A DNA stretch of 64,000 nt, taken from positions 1 to 64,000 of the forward strand of contig NZ_JAAXMM010000003.1 of assembly GCF_012276985.1 (NCBI RefSeq), in the 5' to 3' direction. A program made the translations under genes and the position numbers. Numbering within the stretch: the first letter of the stretch is position 1; the number at the start of each line of letters is the position of its first letter. Origin of the DNA: Agrobacterium sp. a22-2 (GTDB lineage Bacteria; Pseudomonadota; Alphaproteobacteria; Rhizobiales; Rhizobiaceae). Shown piece by piece: positions 16,797 to 26,367 of this stretch. The notes below the pieces were generated by a model. That model was not told the origin of the DNA, did no database searches, and saw only the letters and a list, made by a program, of their open reading frames with translations.

Positions 16797-17740
16797 GAAG
16801 AATTCTTTCCCCCGATACCATCCGGCTGGTCATTCCGGCGCTGTCGCTGACGGTCCTGCTGATCGCCGTCTTCTACCTGCAGCCACGCGCCATGAGCTAT
16901 GTCGGGCTCAATCTGCTGTTCAATCTCGCCGTGCCGATTGCTCTGGCCACGATCGCCCAGATGCTGATCATGACGGTCAATGATCTCGACCTGTCGATGG
17001 GCACTTTCGTGAGCTTCGTCGCCTGTGTCGCGGCGACCTTCCTGCAGGCCACGCCGTTGCTCGGTATCCTCATTCTCTTGGTAGCCGTCGCCACCTACGC
17101 AGCGCTTGGCGTGCTGATCCACCTGCGCAACCTGCCGTCGATCGTCGTGACACTCGGCATGAGCTTCGTATGGGGCGGGCTGGCCGTGCTGATCCTGCCG
17201 GCACCGGGCGGCCAGGCCCCGGAATGGGCGCGCGCCGTGATGATCTCCAAGCCACCCCTCGTGCCCATGGCGATCATCGCCAGCATCATCATCGCGGCGG
17301 TCTCGCATTTCCTGATCATGCGTTCCTCCTTCGGTGTCATCTTGCGCGGCGTCGGCGGCAATGCCCGCTCAGTGGAACGGGCCGGCTGGTCGATCCTCGG
17401 TGCCCGCGCCACGACCTATGGGCTGGCCGCCGTCTTTGCCATCCTCGCCGGCATTTCCCTTGTCGGCCTGACGACCTCGGCCGACGCCAATATCGCTTTG
17501 CGCTATACGCTCTTGTCGATCGCCGGGGTCATTCTCGGCGGCGGCGAGTTTACTGGCGGCCGCATCTCCGCCATCGGCGCCGTCATCGGAGCGCTGACCC
17601 TGACGCTGGCCGGCTCATTTCTGTCCTTCCTGCGCATCTCGCCGGACTGGCAGATCGGTGCGCAGGGTGCGATCCTGATCGTCGTGCTGGGTCTACGGCT
17701 GCTGCTCAATCGGCTCGAAATGCGGAGCAAACGCCCATGA
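16793..17740 (+). CDS. Sugar ABC importer permease 1
   Basis: Inner-membrane permease of 315 residues of the BPD_transp_2 (RbsC) family, with about eight to ten hydrophobic segments. The conserved NDLDLSMGTFVSF motif near residue 60 and the GGxxxxGG-rich AGVILGGGEFTGGRISAIGAVIGAL block near 245-270 are present. The start overlaps the ATPase stop (ATGA) and the stop overlaps the next permease start in the same way, so the three are coupled. It probably forms a heterodimer with permease 2. Confidence 0.9.
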   Translation: MRRILSPDTIRLVIPALSLTVLLIAVFYLQPRAMSYVGLNLLFNLAVPIALATIAQMLIMTVNDLDLSMGTFVSFVACVAATFLQATPLLGILILLVAVATYAALGVLIHLRNLPSIVVTLGMSFVWGGLAVLILPAPGGQAPEWARAVMISKPPLVPMAIIASIIIAAVSHFLIMRSSFGVILRGVGGNARSVERAGWSILGARATTYGLAAVFAILAGISLVGLTTSADANIALRYTLLSIAGVILGGGEFTGGRISAIGAVIGALTLTLAGSFLSFLRISPDWQIGAQGAILIVVLGLRLLLNRLEMRSKRP

Positions 17741-18687
17741 CCTTCCTTGGCTCTCTCACTCGCAAACCGTGGATCTGGTCCTGTGTCGCCGCGCTCACTG
17801 TCTGGCTGACGACCATCCTGTTTACCGGCGGCGCCAGCACGGTCGGCCTCAGCCAGGCGGCCCTGACCTTTGCCGCCTTCTCCATCCTGGTCGGCGTCGG
17901 CCAGATGTTCGTCATCACCCTTGGGCCTGGCAATATCGATCTCAGTGTGCCGGCGACGATGACGCTGGCCGGCACGGTGGCGTTGAAGTTCATGAATGTC
18001 GATAATTCGATGATCCTGCCTGGACTTGCCGTGGCGATCGGCATCGGCATCGCCGTCGGTATCGGCAATTACGCGCTGATCAAGCTGCTGCAGATCCCGC
18101 CGATCATCGCCACCCTGTCGATGAGCTTCATCGTCCAGTCGACGGCCATCTGGACCAATCGTGGTCTGCGGATCAAGCCGCCGGAGGTGCTTGCCAATTT
18201 CACGACGGAAACGACGGCCGGCATTCCCAATGTCGCTCTTGTGGCGCTGGTCCTGTCCGTGCTGGCTTTCGTTCTCCTGCAGAAAACCGTTTACGGCCGC
18301 TGGATCGCGGCCATCGGCCAGAATATTCGCGCCGCGCGCATGGCCGGCATCCCGGTCGACGGCACGCGCTTCGTCACCTATATCCTGTGCGCCGTCCTGG
18401 CGGCCCTCTGCGGATATCTGCTGGCCAGCTTCTCCGGCGGCGCCGCCCTCAACATGGGCTCGGAATATCTGCTGATGTCGATCGCCGTCGTCGTCATCGG
18501 CGGCACGGCGGTGGCCGGCGGCGACAGCAACGTGCCGGGCATATGGGGCGCATCGCTCTTCATGTTCCTGGTGGTGTCCATGCTCAACACCTACGGCGCC
18601 GGAGCCGGCATTCGCCTTGTCATGACTGGCCTCATCATCATCGCCGTCATCGTCGTTGCCGGCGGTCGAAATCCCAACCAACGATGA
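17737..18687 (+). CDS. Sugar ABC importer permease 2
   Basis: Second RbsC-type permease, 316 residues. It shows the family motif GPGNIDLSVPATMTLAGTVAL near residue 65 and the C-terminal VIGGTAVAGGDSNVPGIWGA block. It differs clearly from permease 1, so the channel is heterodimeric. A longer in-frame reading from 17170 lies within permease 1 and is not real. The ATG overlaps the previous stop by 4 bp. The lactonase gene follows after 15 bp. Confidence 0.9.
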   Translation: MTFLGSLTRKPWIWSCVAALTVWLTTILFTGGASTVGLSQAALTFAAFSILVGVGQMFVITLGPGNIDLSVPATMTLAGTVALKFMNVDNSMILPGLAVAIGIGIAVGIGNYALIKLLQIPPIIATLSMSFIVQSTAIWTNRGLRIKPPEVLANFTTETTAGIPNVALVALVLSVLAFVLLQKTVYGRWIAAIGQNIRAARMAGIPVDGTRFVTYILCAVLAALCGYLLASFSGGAALNMGSEYLLMSIAVVVIGGTAVAGGDSNVPGIWGASLFMFLVVSMLNTYGAGAGIRLVMTGLIIIAVIVVAGGRNPNQR

Positions 18688-18702
18688 ATTGCGGAAATCC
18701 TC

Positions 18703-19617
18703 ATGCCCGAGAACCCCTTGTATGAAATCCATGACCCGCGGTTCAGAGCGCTGATCGTTGAAAGCGCTGCCCTTGAGGAGCTGCATTCCGGCTGCCGCTG
18801 GGCCGAAGGTCCGGTCTGGTTCGATGACGCGCAGCAGCTTCTATGGAGCGATATTCCCAACCAGCGCATGCTGCGCTGGACGCCGGACGGACATGTCTCG
18901 GTCTACCGCTACCCCTCGAATTTTTCCAATGGCCATACCCGCGACCGGCAGGGTCGGCTCGTCTCCTGCGAACACGGCACGCGCCGCGTCACGCGGACCG
19001 AGCCGGACGGCACGGTGACCGTGCTGGCCGACAGCTTTGAGGGCAAACGCCTGAACTCCCCGAACGACGTGGTCGTTCGTTCCGATGGCAGCATCTGGTT
19101 CACCGATCCGACCTACGGCATCCTGTCGGACTATGAGGGCTACAAAACAGCGCCGGAACTGGCGGCCCGCAATGTCTACCGGCTGGATCCGGCCTCGGGC
19201 GAGTTGGTGGCCGTCGTCGGTGATTTCCTGCAGCCGAACGGGCTGGCCTTTTCTCCCGATGAGAACAAGCTCTACGTCGCCGACAGTGGCGCCAGCCATG
19301 ACGAGACCGCGCCACGCCATATTCGTGTCTTTGAGGTCGAGCAGGGCGGGACACTGAAAAACGGCCGGGTCTTCTGCCACATCGACAAGGGCATACCGGA
19401 CGGCCTGCGCGTCGATGTCGATGGCAATGTCTGGTCCAGTGCCGCCGACGGGGTGCACTGCTTTGCGCCGGACGGCACGCTCATCGGCAAGATCCTGGTG
19501 TCGCAGACGGTCGCCAACCTGACCTTCGGCGGCCCCCGCCGCAATCGGCTATTTATCACCGCGACACAGTCGCTCTATTCTATATACGTCACGGTCTCCG
19601 GGGCGAGCCGGCCTTAG
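18703..19617 (+). CDS. SMP-30/gluconolactonase family hydrolase
   Basis: Six-bladed beta-propeller lactonase of 304 residues. The family metal site is visible: Glu in CRWAEGPVWF near 35, Asn in RLNSPNDVVV near 120, and Asn in DFLQPNGLAFSPDE near 175 followed by the Asp in YVADSG. It probably hydrolyses a sugar lactone formed when the imported sugar is oxidised. It is last in the sugar ABC operon, 15 bp after permease 2, and converges on capA-like with 8 bp between the stops. Confidence 0.85.
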   Translation: MPENPLYEIHDPRFRALIVESAALEELHSGCRWAEGPVWFDDAQQLLWSDIPNQRMLRWTPDGHVSVYRYPSNFSNGHTRDRQGRLVSCEHGTRRVTRTEPDGTVTVLADSFEGKRLNSPNDVVVRSDGSIWFTDPTYGILSDYEGYKTAPELAARNVYRLDPASGELVAVVGDFLQPNGLAFSPDENKLYVADSGASHDETAPRHIRVFEVEQGGTLKNGRVFCHIDKGIPDGLRVDVDGNVWSSAADGVHCFAPDGTLIGKILVSQTVANLTFGGPRRNRLFITATQSLYSIYVTVSGASRP

Positions 19618-19625
19618 ACAAGGAT

Positions 19626-20771
19626 CTAGTCTGGTCTTCCTGAGCCCTCCGGCAGCAGCCGTTTCAGGATCTTATCGGCGTCGGCACTGCCAAGCGGAAC
19701 CGGTGCTTCCGGCTTGCCGTCGGTAAGCGCCGGCTTTCCGACCGCAATGGGCAAGGCGTCCAGGCGCGTGCAGGACCCCGTGTCGTCGAAGTGCATGCGG
19801 ATCGCCGCGCTACGCCAGACGTCGACACCCCTAGCGTCATAGGTCAGGGGGCGGCGCGTGTGGAACACGAAATTGCCGAGGCCGGCGATAATGGGTCGTT
19901 CCCGGTAAAAGGTGACCGGCTGCATGACGGGAGCGCCGGTCCCCAGGATGAAATTCGCGCCCTCATCGATCAGGCGCCGACCGAGATCGGTGAGCCAGGC
20001 TGGAGTCTCAGTCCAGTCCGTATCCCAGTGATGATTGTGCAGGGCTATGCCAACCAGATGGCCGGCCAGCCGGGCGCTTTTAATGCCGCCTAAAAGTCGC
20101 TCAAGGTCGGCGGCATTGGGCGCCCAGTCGGCACCGGTGGCGTGCCCTTGCCGGACCTTGGTACCGAAGACATCCAGTCCGCTGTCGGTCTGCGACTGGT
20201 AGCCAACCGCCGAGCGCGCCGCGGCCCGACGGTCATCGCCAAGGGCCTCTATGATCTGTTGAAGGCGATGGAAATCGGCAGGCGCCACCGTCACCGTCCG
20301 GTGCATCCGCAAGGGGGCAATGCCGGCGCGATCCGGCGCTGCATAGACGATGTCGGGCTGGGGACCGAGATCCACCGAAAACAGCGCTAGCGAGCCGGCG
20401 GGGCTCGCCATAATAGCCGGAGCGGCTGCGGCATCGATCGTATCGCCGCTGCCGGCAAGCGCCAGTCCACACGCCATCGCTGCCCGTCGCGTGGCAGCGA
20501 TGCCGGGCGGGCCGAGATCGAAAGCGTGATTGTTGGCATGCGCCAGCCCATGGAAACCCAGTTCGCGCAGCGACGCAAGGGCTGCAGCGCTGGCCAGATG
20601 CAGCGTCTTCGTCTTGGTTGGCCAACTGCCTGCCGTCTCGACCGTCGCTTCCAGGTTGGCAACAGCCACGTCGGCCGCCAGGAACGCCCGCACGGCCTCA
20701 GCGCCCACGGATGTCGCGTCCAGGGGTTCGTGCAGCAGGATCTGTCCCGTGACGGCAATCGAAATCGGCAT
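19626..20771 (-). CDS. CapA-family (PGA synthesis-like) metallophosphatase-fold protein
   Basis: 381-residue protein of the CapA/PgsA family, a metallophosphoesterase-like fold known from poly-gamma-glutamate capsule synthesis but of uncertain chemistry. Visible are AVANLEATVE near 38, HANNHAFDLG near 80, a central HNHHWDTDWTETP near 245 and GLGNFVFHTRRP near 300. There is no signal peptide, although classic CapA is exported or membrane-anchored. It sits 7 bp after a CocE-type hydrolase at the end of a peptide-import operon, so a catabolic role on amide- or glutamyl-type compounds is more likely than capsule synthesis. Confidence 0.75.
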   Translation of the reverse strand: MPISIAVTGQILLHEPLDATSVGAEAVRAFLAADVAVANLEATVETAGSWPTKTKTLHLASAAALASLRELGFHGLAHANNHAFDLGPPGIAATRRAAMACGLALAGSGDTIDAAAAPAIMASPAGSLALFSVDLGPQPDIVYAAPDRAGIAPLRMHRTVTVAPADFHRLQQIIEALGDDRRAAARSAVGYQSQTDSGLDVFGTKVRQGHATGADWAPNAADLERLLGGIKSARLAGHLVGIALHNHHWDTDWTETPAWLTDLGRRLIDEGANFILGTGAPVMQPVTFYRERPIIAGLGNFVFHTRRPLTYDARGVDVWRSAAIRMHFDDTGSCTRLDALPIAVGKPALTDGKPEAPVPLGSADADKILKRLLPEGSGRPD

Positions 20772-20778
20772 GGTTCTG

Positions 20779-22683
20779 CTACTTCGCCTGAGGCTTCAAC
20801 GGTGTCAGGCCATCCTGCCCGACGATGGGCAGCAGGATGGCCGACGGGTGAGCAGCGTCGCAGAACACGCTGTTGCGAGCAACCGTGGCTGTTCGACCGT
20901 AGCCCTCCGGTGCAAACGTGTTCGGATTGACGTCGTATTTCGGAAAATTCGACGACGAGATATCGACCCTGATCCGATGCCCCCTGGCAAACCGGTTGGC
21001 CGTCGCGAAAGGTTCGATCACGACCTGAAACACCTCGCCCGGTGTGATCGGTTCCGGCTTGGACCAGGAATTCCGATAGCGGCACCGGATGATCCCATCG
21101 GTGATATTGAGCGCATAACCGGCCGGATAATCCTCGCTCGGTGGATAAACATCGACGAGTTTCGCCGTGAAATCGGTGTCCAGCGCATCGGAAGATACAA
21201 AGAGCTCCACCCTGATCGGTCCCGCGACGACCATGTCTTCGGGCAGCGGCTCGGTTTCGAAGGAAAGCACGTCTGCTCTTGCCGAAAGCGGCAGGCCGGG
21301 ATTGTCCGAGCCGAAGAAGAGGTCCGCCTCGCGCTGGTCAAAGCCCCCGCCCTCGAATATCGGCTGGCCGCTGGTCAGCGAGCCGCCAATGCTCGGCACG
21401 GGGTGCTTCGGATCATAGTCATAAGTCAGCGGCGGCACGTCGCCTGCTGGCGAAACCTCTGTAAGCTGCCGGTTGCCATGCAGGTGGAAGCGGCGGACCA
21501 CGGTGCCGGGCAGCGGCCAGTCGGTCGCCGAAATCCAATGGCCCCCATGGTCGAGGCGGCCATCGCCATTGCGCCGACCCGAGCCTCCGCCCATGACGAA
21601 GGCGCGAACCTCCGAATCTTCGCCGGCATCGATTGGCGCGTCCTTCAGGAAACGATTGAACCAGGTGCGGCGAAATTCAAGCCAGGTCGCCATGACATTG
21701 CCGCCAAGCGGCGCTTCGCCGCCAAACGAAACATCGCCGGCAAAGGTCGTGTTTCGGTTGCCGTGAAGCCATGGCCCCATGATCAGTCGCAGCGGCCGAT
21801 CCGGATGGCCGGATAGGCCGTGATAGTTGTCGAGCGTCGACTTGACATAGGCATCGTACCAGCTCGACATCAGAACAATCGGCACCTGAGGGAAGGTGTC
21901 ATAATAGCCCTCCATATAGAGGCCGACGCGACGCCAGCTGTCGTCGAAACTGCCGCTGCGCCACTGATCGAGCAGATAGCTCTCGTATTCCGGCGCGGCG
22001 CGCAAGGGCGACACCCCCTCGCTCCAGGGCATGGCCTTGAACCAGGCATGGATGTTTTCCGCCTCGATCGCCGCGCGTGTGATGCCCTTGCTGGCTTCGC
22101 GGGCGTTGTTGTAGGCCCAGGTCGCCTGTTTCAGCTCGAAAGCCCCGCCTTGGCGGATACCGCATTGAAAGGCATTGGAAAAACCGCCGGAATCCATGAC
22201 CATGCAGGCGAGGCCGGGCGGATTGAGGCAGGCGAGGGCGGCTTGCGTATGGGCCGCATAGGACAGGCCCATCGTCCCGAACCTGCCGTTCGACCATGGC
22301 TGCTCGATCAGCCAGCTTGCCGTATCGTAGCCGTCCTCGGCTTCGGAGATATACTTGCTGAATTGCCCCTCGGAATTGTAGCGTCCACGGCAGTCCTGAT
22401 AGATCACCGCATAACCGGCCCGCACGAAGAAGGTGGCCACCTCTTCGCGTTTCAGCGGAGCGGCCATGCCGATCTCGATTTCCGAGCGCGAACGCTCCGC
22501 TTTGCCATAGGGGGTGCGCTCCATGATCACCGGCAAGCGTCCTGCAATCGCGACGCCGGCCACTGCCGGACGGTAGATATCGGTGGCCAGATGCACGCCG
22601 TCGCGCATTCGTACCATAACGTCCCGCTCGACAATCACGTCGTCGGTGATCGCCTCGAAGCGTGTGGCCTTAAGGGTCTTCAT
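20779..22683 (-). CDS. CocE/NonD family hydrolase (X-Pro dipeptidyl-peptidase S15-like)
   Basis: 634-residue serine hydrolase. An alpha/beta-hydrolase domain (about 30-330) carries the nucleophile Ser in GTMGLSYAAH and the late active-site region LRLIMGPWLHGN with the catalytic His. The C-terminal jelly-roll domain after about 370 ends with the ARGHRIRVDISSSNFPKYDVNPNT block typical of CocE and GlmE-like acylases. It hydrolyses an ester or amide, perhaps a dipeptide or beta-lactam-like side chain. AAGGAAC precedes the ATG at 22683; the longer frame to 22854 overlaps the binding-protein gene. No signal peptide, so cytoplasmic. Confidence 0.85.
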   Translation of the reverse strand: MKTLKATRFEAITDDVIVERDVMVRMRDGVHLATDIYRPAVAGVAIAGRLPVIMERTPYGKAERSRSEIEIGMAAPLKREEVATFFVRAGYAVIYQDCRGRYNSEGQFSKYISEAEDGYDTASWLIEQPWSNGRFGTMGLSYAAHTQAALACLNPPGLACMVMDSGGFSNAFQCGIRQGGAFELKQATWAYNNAREASKGITRAAIEAENIHAWFKAMPWSEGVSPLRAAPEYESYLLDQWRSGSFDDSWRRVGLYMEGYYDTFPQVPIVLMSSWYDAYVKSTLDNYHGLSGHPDRPLRLIMGPWLHGNRNTTFAGDVSFGGEAPLGGNVMATWLEFRRTWFNRFLKDAPIDAGEDSEVRAFVMGGGSGRRNGDGRLDHGGHWISATDWPLPGTVVRRFHLHGNRQLTEVSPAGDVPPLTYDYDPKHPVPSIGGSLTSGQPIFEGGGFDQREADLFFGSDNPGLPLSARADVLSFETEPLPEDMVVAGPIRVELFVSSDALDTDFTAKLVDVYPPSEDYPAGYALNITDGIIRCRYRNSWSKPEPITPGEVFQVVIEPFATANRFARGHRIRVDISSSNFPKYDVNPNTFAPEGYGRTATVARNSVFCDAAHPSAILLPIVGQDGLTPLKPQAK

Positions 22684-22715
22684 TGCCTGTTCCTTGGATG
22701 CTATGCGATGCCATG

Positions 22716-22742
22716 GCGGCGGCGCAACGGGCGCGCCGCCGC
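22716..22742 (-). terminator. Intercistronic hairpin after the peptide-binding-protein gene
   Basis: Perfect 10-bp stem (GCGGCGGCGC with GCGCCGCCGC) and a 7-base loop, between the binding-protein stop (22758) and the CocE start (22683). There is no T-run, so mRNA stabilisation of the upstream binding-protein message is likelier than full termination. Confidence 0.65.
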
Positions 22743-22757
22743 GGGTTTGCCCATCGA

Positions 22758-24329
22758 TTATTTGGCAAGCGTGGTCAGGGTGGCGCTTGTGTCTTCCGTC
22801 ATGTTGGCGACATAGGAAAGGTTCGCCTTGCCGGCCCAATGGACCTTCTGCCAATAGAGCGGAATGACAGGCGTGTCCTCGAACACCATCTTGGTGGCCT
22901 GCTGCAGCAGTTCGATGCGCTTGGCTTCATCGAACTCGCCGACGGCCGTGCGCATCAGATCGTCAAAAGCCGGATTGCTGTAGCGCGTGCGGTTGAAAGA
23001 GCCGGTGCCTGCCTCCTTGTTGTTGGTCATCAGCAGATTGCGCAGACCGGTCGCGGAGGTCGGCGTCGAATTGCCGAGCGAGAAGACAAAAGCGCTGAAT
23101 TCCTGCGCCGATGCCGCTTTGGTGTAGACGTTGTAAGGCTGGGCCACGACACCGTTCACCTTCAGGCCGCCGCGTGCAAACATCTGGCCGAGGGCCTGGG
23201 CGATTTCGGAATCGCCCGGGAAACGATCGTTTGATGTGTGCAAGGTAATGCCGAAACCTTCCGGATAACCGGCCTGTGCCAACAGCGCCTTCGCACCCTC
23301 GGCGTCGAAGGCGGGGGTCGGGATCGACGGATCATTGCCGGCCACACCGGCCGGAACCAGCTGGCCTGCCGGTTCGGCAGAACCGTCGAGAATACGGTCG
23401 ATGATCAGTTGGCGATTGACGAGCTTCGACAAGGCAGCACGGACGTTCTTATCCTTGAGCGGGTTCTTCTCGAGTGCCTTGCCGTTCTTGTCGGTGACGA
23501 AGGGCGTCACGTCGCGGGCACTGTCGAGTGCCAGATAGATCATGCGTGCCGAAGCGATGGAGAAAACCTCCAGACCCTCGATGCCTTCGATCGTCTTGAT
23601 GTCGCCCGGCGGCACGGCATCGATCAGATCGACGGCTCCGGAACGCAATGCCGCAACACGGGAGGCGTCATTGGAAATGAACTTGATGGTGACGTTGTCG
23701 AAATCCTGCTTCTGGCCCCAGAAGGTGTCATTGCGGGTCAGCGTCAGGTTGTCACCGGGCGTCCAGGATTTGAACTTGTAGGCTCCCGTGCCGATGGCCG
23801 CCTTGCCACTGTTGAAATCCTCGATCGTGGCGGTCTCGGCGGCCTTTTTCTGGACGATATAGACGAAACCGATCTGCTCGATGAAATCCGGTGCCGGTTT
23901 CTTGGTCTTGAACTCGACGGTCAGGTTGTCGAGCGCCTTCATGCTGTCGATAGCGGCAACATTGCCCGAAAACGGCGCCGGGCTATTGGGAATATCCTTG
24001 GCACGGGTCAGGGAAAAGATGACGTCCTCGGCCGTCAGCGGCGCACCGTCATGGAACGTCACGCCTTCACGCAGCTTTACGTGCCAGGTGAGCGGATCGA
24101 TATTGGTCCAGGACACGGCCAAAGCCGGCTCGATATGAATCTGTGCATCGGTCTGCACCAAACGGTCGAAAACCTGCATCGCGATGTTCTGATTGTTGCC
24201 GGTCCGCGAGAATTGCGGATCGATCGCGGATGGTTCGGTCGAGCTGCCGATCGTCAGGTCGGCGGCCTGCGCATTGAGCGCAAGCAGTGTGCTCGCGGCC
24301 GTCGTCAGGAGAAATGAGCGGATGTTCAT
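22758..24329 (-). CDS. Periplasmic peptide-binding protein of ABC importer (SBP family 5)
   Basis: 523-residue DppA/OppA-type binding protein. A signal peptide ends near residue 23 (LNAQA-ADLTIGSS). The body has LTWHVKLREGVTFHDGAPLTAEDV and the C-terminal AxDTPVIPLYWQKVHWA-like region of this family. It binds a di- or oligopeptide or related solute in the periplasm. GAAGGGAA supports the ATG at 24329, which overlaps the ATPase stop by 4 bp. In this operon it follows the membrane and ATPase genes rather than leading them. Confidence 0.88.
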   Translation of the reverse strand: MNIRSFLLTTAASTLLALNAQAADLTIGSSTEPSAIDPQFSRTGNNQNIAMQVFDRLVQTDAQIHIEPALAVSWTNIDPLTWHVKLREGVTFHDGAPLTAEDVIFSLTRAKDIPNSPAPFSGNVAAIDSMKALDNLTVEFKTKKPAPDFIEQIGFVYIVQKKAAETATIEDFNSGKAAIGTGAYKFKSWTPGDNLTLTRNDTFWGQKQDFDNVTIKFISNDASRVAALRSGAVDLIDAVPPGDIKTIEGIEGLEVFSIASARMIYLALDSARDVTPFVTDKNGKALEKNPLKDKNVRAALSKLVNRQLIIDRILDGSAEPAGQLVPAGVAGNDPSIPTPAFDAEGAKALLAQAGYPEGFGITLHTSNDRFPGDSEIAQALGQMFARGGLKVNGVVAQPYNVYTKAASAQEFSAFVFSLGNSTPTSATGLRNLLMTNNKEAGTGSFNRTRYSNPAFDDLMRTAVGEFDEAKRIELLQQATKMVFEDTPVIPLYWQKVHWAGKANLSYVANMTEDTSATLTTLAK

Positions 24330-25387
24330 AGGTCTGTTCCCTTCTTTGCTATGGTAACCGGCTGGACCGGCAGTGTTGTCGTTGGTGCAGGTATCGGATC
24401 GTTGAGATGACAGGCGCTGACATGTCCCGGCCCCGTCGCCTGAAGCCGCGGACGCTCGACGCGACAGCGGTCGAACGCCATCGGACAACGCGGATGGAAA
24501 TGGCACCCGGCGGGTGGATGAAGCGGCGAGGGGATCTCGCCGCGGATCGGTGTGAAAGCCCGCTTGCGATCGCCGATTTCCGGCAGTTCACGGATTAATG
24601 CCTGGGTATAGGGGTGCCTCGGTTCGGCGAAGAGTTCGTCCGGCGCAGCACTTTCGACGATCCGGCCGAGATACATCACCACCACCCGATCACAGATGTG
24701 CTTGACCACGCCAAGATCGTGACTGATGAACAGATAGGTCAGCCCGAATTCCTGTTTCAGATCCATGAAAAGATTGAGGATCTGCGCCTGGATGGAGACA
24801 TCGAGAGCTGCCACGGACTCGTCGCAAACCAGAAGTTCGGGCCTGACCGCCAGCGCCCGGGCAATGCCGATGCGCTGTCTTTGGCCGCCGGAAAACTGGT
24901 GCGGATAGCGATCGAGATAGGAGGGATCGAGCCCGACACGGCTGGTGATGTCTGCGACATAGTCCCGTATCTCGCGACGGGCGACCAGGCCATGCACCCG
25001 AGGCGCCTCGCCAATGAGGTCGATCACGCGCTTGCGCGGATTGAGGGTCGACATCGGATCCTGGAAAATCATCTGGGCGGCGAGCCTGGCGGCCCGCTTT
25101 TCCGCGCCTTCCAAAAGAGGCAGGGCATTCCCCTTCCAGCGCACCTCTCCATCGCTGACCGGCATGATGCCGGCCATCATTCGGCCAAGCGTCGATTTTC
25201 CGCATCCGGATTCGCCGACCAGGCCGACAACTTCGCCCGGCATGACGGAGAGATCGACATCATCGACCGCATGCACAGTGCGGTCCTGCAGATTGGCCCC
25301 CAGGGCGCGGGCGATTTTTTCGGCATAGTCCAACTTGCGTGAAAAACGTCGGCTGACACTGACAGCCTCGATAAGCGGGGTCGTCAT
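24326..25387 (-). CDS. Peptide ABC importer ATPase, DppF/OppF type
   Basis: 353-residue ATPase. Walker A GESGCGKST lies near residue 62, the signature FSGGQRQRIGIARAL near 165 and the C-terminal oligopeptide-type zone PLHPPAGCHFHPRCP near 300. Walker B reads LLVCDESVAALD where most relatives have DEPVSALD; Ser and Ala here are conservative enough to leave catalysis possible. The ATG at 25387 overlaps the DppD-type stop by 4 bp. Upstream in-frame ATGs at 25399 and 25423 fall inside that gene. Confidence 0.9.
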   Translation of the reverse strand: MTTPLIEAVSVSRRFSRKLDYAEKIARALGANLQDRTVHAVDDVDLSVMPGEVVGLVGESGCGKSTLGRMMAGIMPVSDGEVRWKGNALPLLEGAEKRAARLAAQMIFQDPMSTLNPRKRVIDLIGEAPRVHGLVARREIRDYVADITSRVGLDPSYLDRYPHQFSGGQRQRIGIARALAVRPELLVCDESVAALDVSIQAQILNLFMDLKQEFGLTYLFISHDLGVVKHICDRVVVMYLGRIVESAAPDELFAEPRHPYTQALIRELPEIGDRKRAFTPIRGEIPSPLHPPAGCHFHPRCPMAFDRCRVERPRLQATGPGHVSACHLNDPIPAPTTTLPVQPVTIAKKGTDL

Positions 25388-26367
25388 GCGGCCCTCCATG
25401 CATGCGGATGGAAACAGCGCCATTCTCGGTCAGCCGCCTGCTCAAGCGCTGGTTCGGCAGCGCAGCTGGCGGTGGCGCGTACGCAACGATCCCGGAATGA
25501 ACAGCCGGAGGGTCTGTCGAGCGGCGAAGGGGCCATGCCGGGAATCGGCTGTAATGGCTGGCCCCGCGGCACCGCCGCAGGCACCGCATTGAGGAGACCG
25601 GATGTGTAGGGATGGGCCGGGCGCGCCAGCACTCCATCAACCGGCCCTGCCTCGACGATCCGGCCGGCATACATGACCATGATCCGGTCTGCGAGCGCGG
25701 CAACCACACCGAGGTCGTGGCTGATCCAGATCAGCGCCATGCCGAACTCCTGGGCCAGCCGTTTGATCTCGAACAGGATCTGCGACTGAATGGTGACATC
25801 GAGCGCCGTGGTCGGCTCGTCGGCGATGATCAGGTCGGGCCGATGCAGAAGCGAGATAGCGATTGCCACGCGCTGCCGCATGCCACCGGAAAACTGGTGC
25901 GGATAGGCATCCAGCCGTTCCTCCGGCGAGGGGATGCCGACGAGGCCCAGCGTATCGCGCGATCGGGCACGAGCCTCAGCCCGCGACATCTTTTCGTGGG
26001 CCAGAAGCGTTTCGATCATCTGGGTCCCGATCGACAGCACGGGATTAAGCGTCATCATCGGATCCTGGAAGATCATCGCGATGCGCTTGCCGCGAATTTC
26101 CCGCATCGATCTGGACGGCAGATTCAGGAGATTCTGGCCATCGAACAGGATCTGGCCGGAGACAATGCGGCCGGGCGGATCGACCAGGCCGAGTATGGAA
26201 AACCCGGTGATGGATTTACCCGAGCCGGATTCCCCGACTAGGCCGACGATCTCGCGCGGGCCGACGGCAAAACTGACATCGTCGACCGCCTTGATGGTGC
26301 CGCGACGGGTGGTGAAATGGGTGGAGAGGTTCCTGACATCGAGAATGGGTCTGGTCATCGCGATCAC
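25384..26367 (-). CDS. Peptide ABC importer ATPase, DppD/OppD type
   Basis: 327-residue ATPase with Walker A GESGSGKS near residue 46, signature [15 protein letters not shown] near 160, Walker [13 protein letters not shown] and the Cys-containing oligopeptide C-terminal region [12 protein letters not shown], which in this family can hold an iron-sulfur cluster. It energises import with its DppF-type partner. The start overlaps the permease stop by 4 bp, so the five transport genes are tightly coupled. Confidence 0.9.
   Translation of the reverse strand: MIAMTRPILDVRNLSTHFTTRRGTIKAVDDVSFAVGPREIVGLVGESGSGKSITGFSILGLVDPPGRIVSGQILFDGQNLLNLPSRSMREIRGKRIAMIFQDPMMTLNPVLSIGTQMIETLLAHEKMSRAEARARSRDTLGLVGIPSPEERLDAYPHQFSGGMRQRVAIAISLLHRPDLIIADEPTTALDVTIQSQILFEIKRLAQEFGMALIWISHDLGVVAALADRIMVMYAGRIVEAGPVDGVLARPAHPYTSGLLNAVPAAVPRGQPLQPIPGMAPSPLDRPSGCSFRDRCVRATASCAAEPALEQAADREWRCFHPHAWRAA

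Noticed and set aside
24326..25387. Walker B variant DESVAALD as evidence of an inactive ATPase
   Set aside because: The Asp and Glu are kept, the signature and Walker A are intact and the operon is complete, so the enzyme is probably functional.
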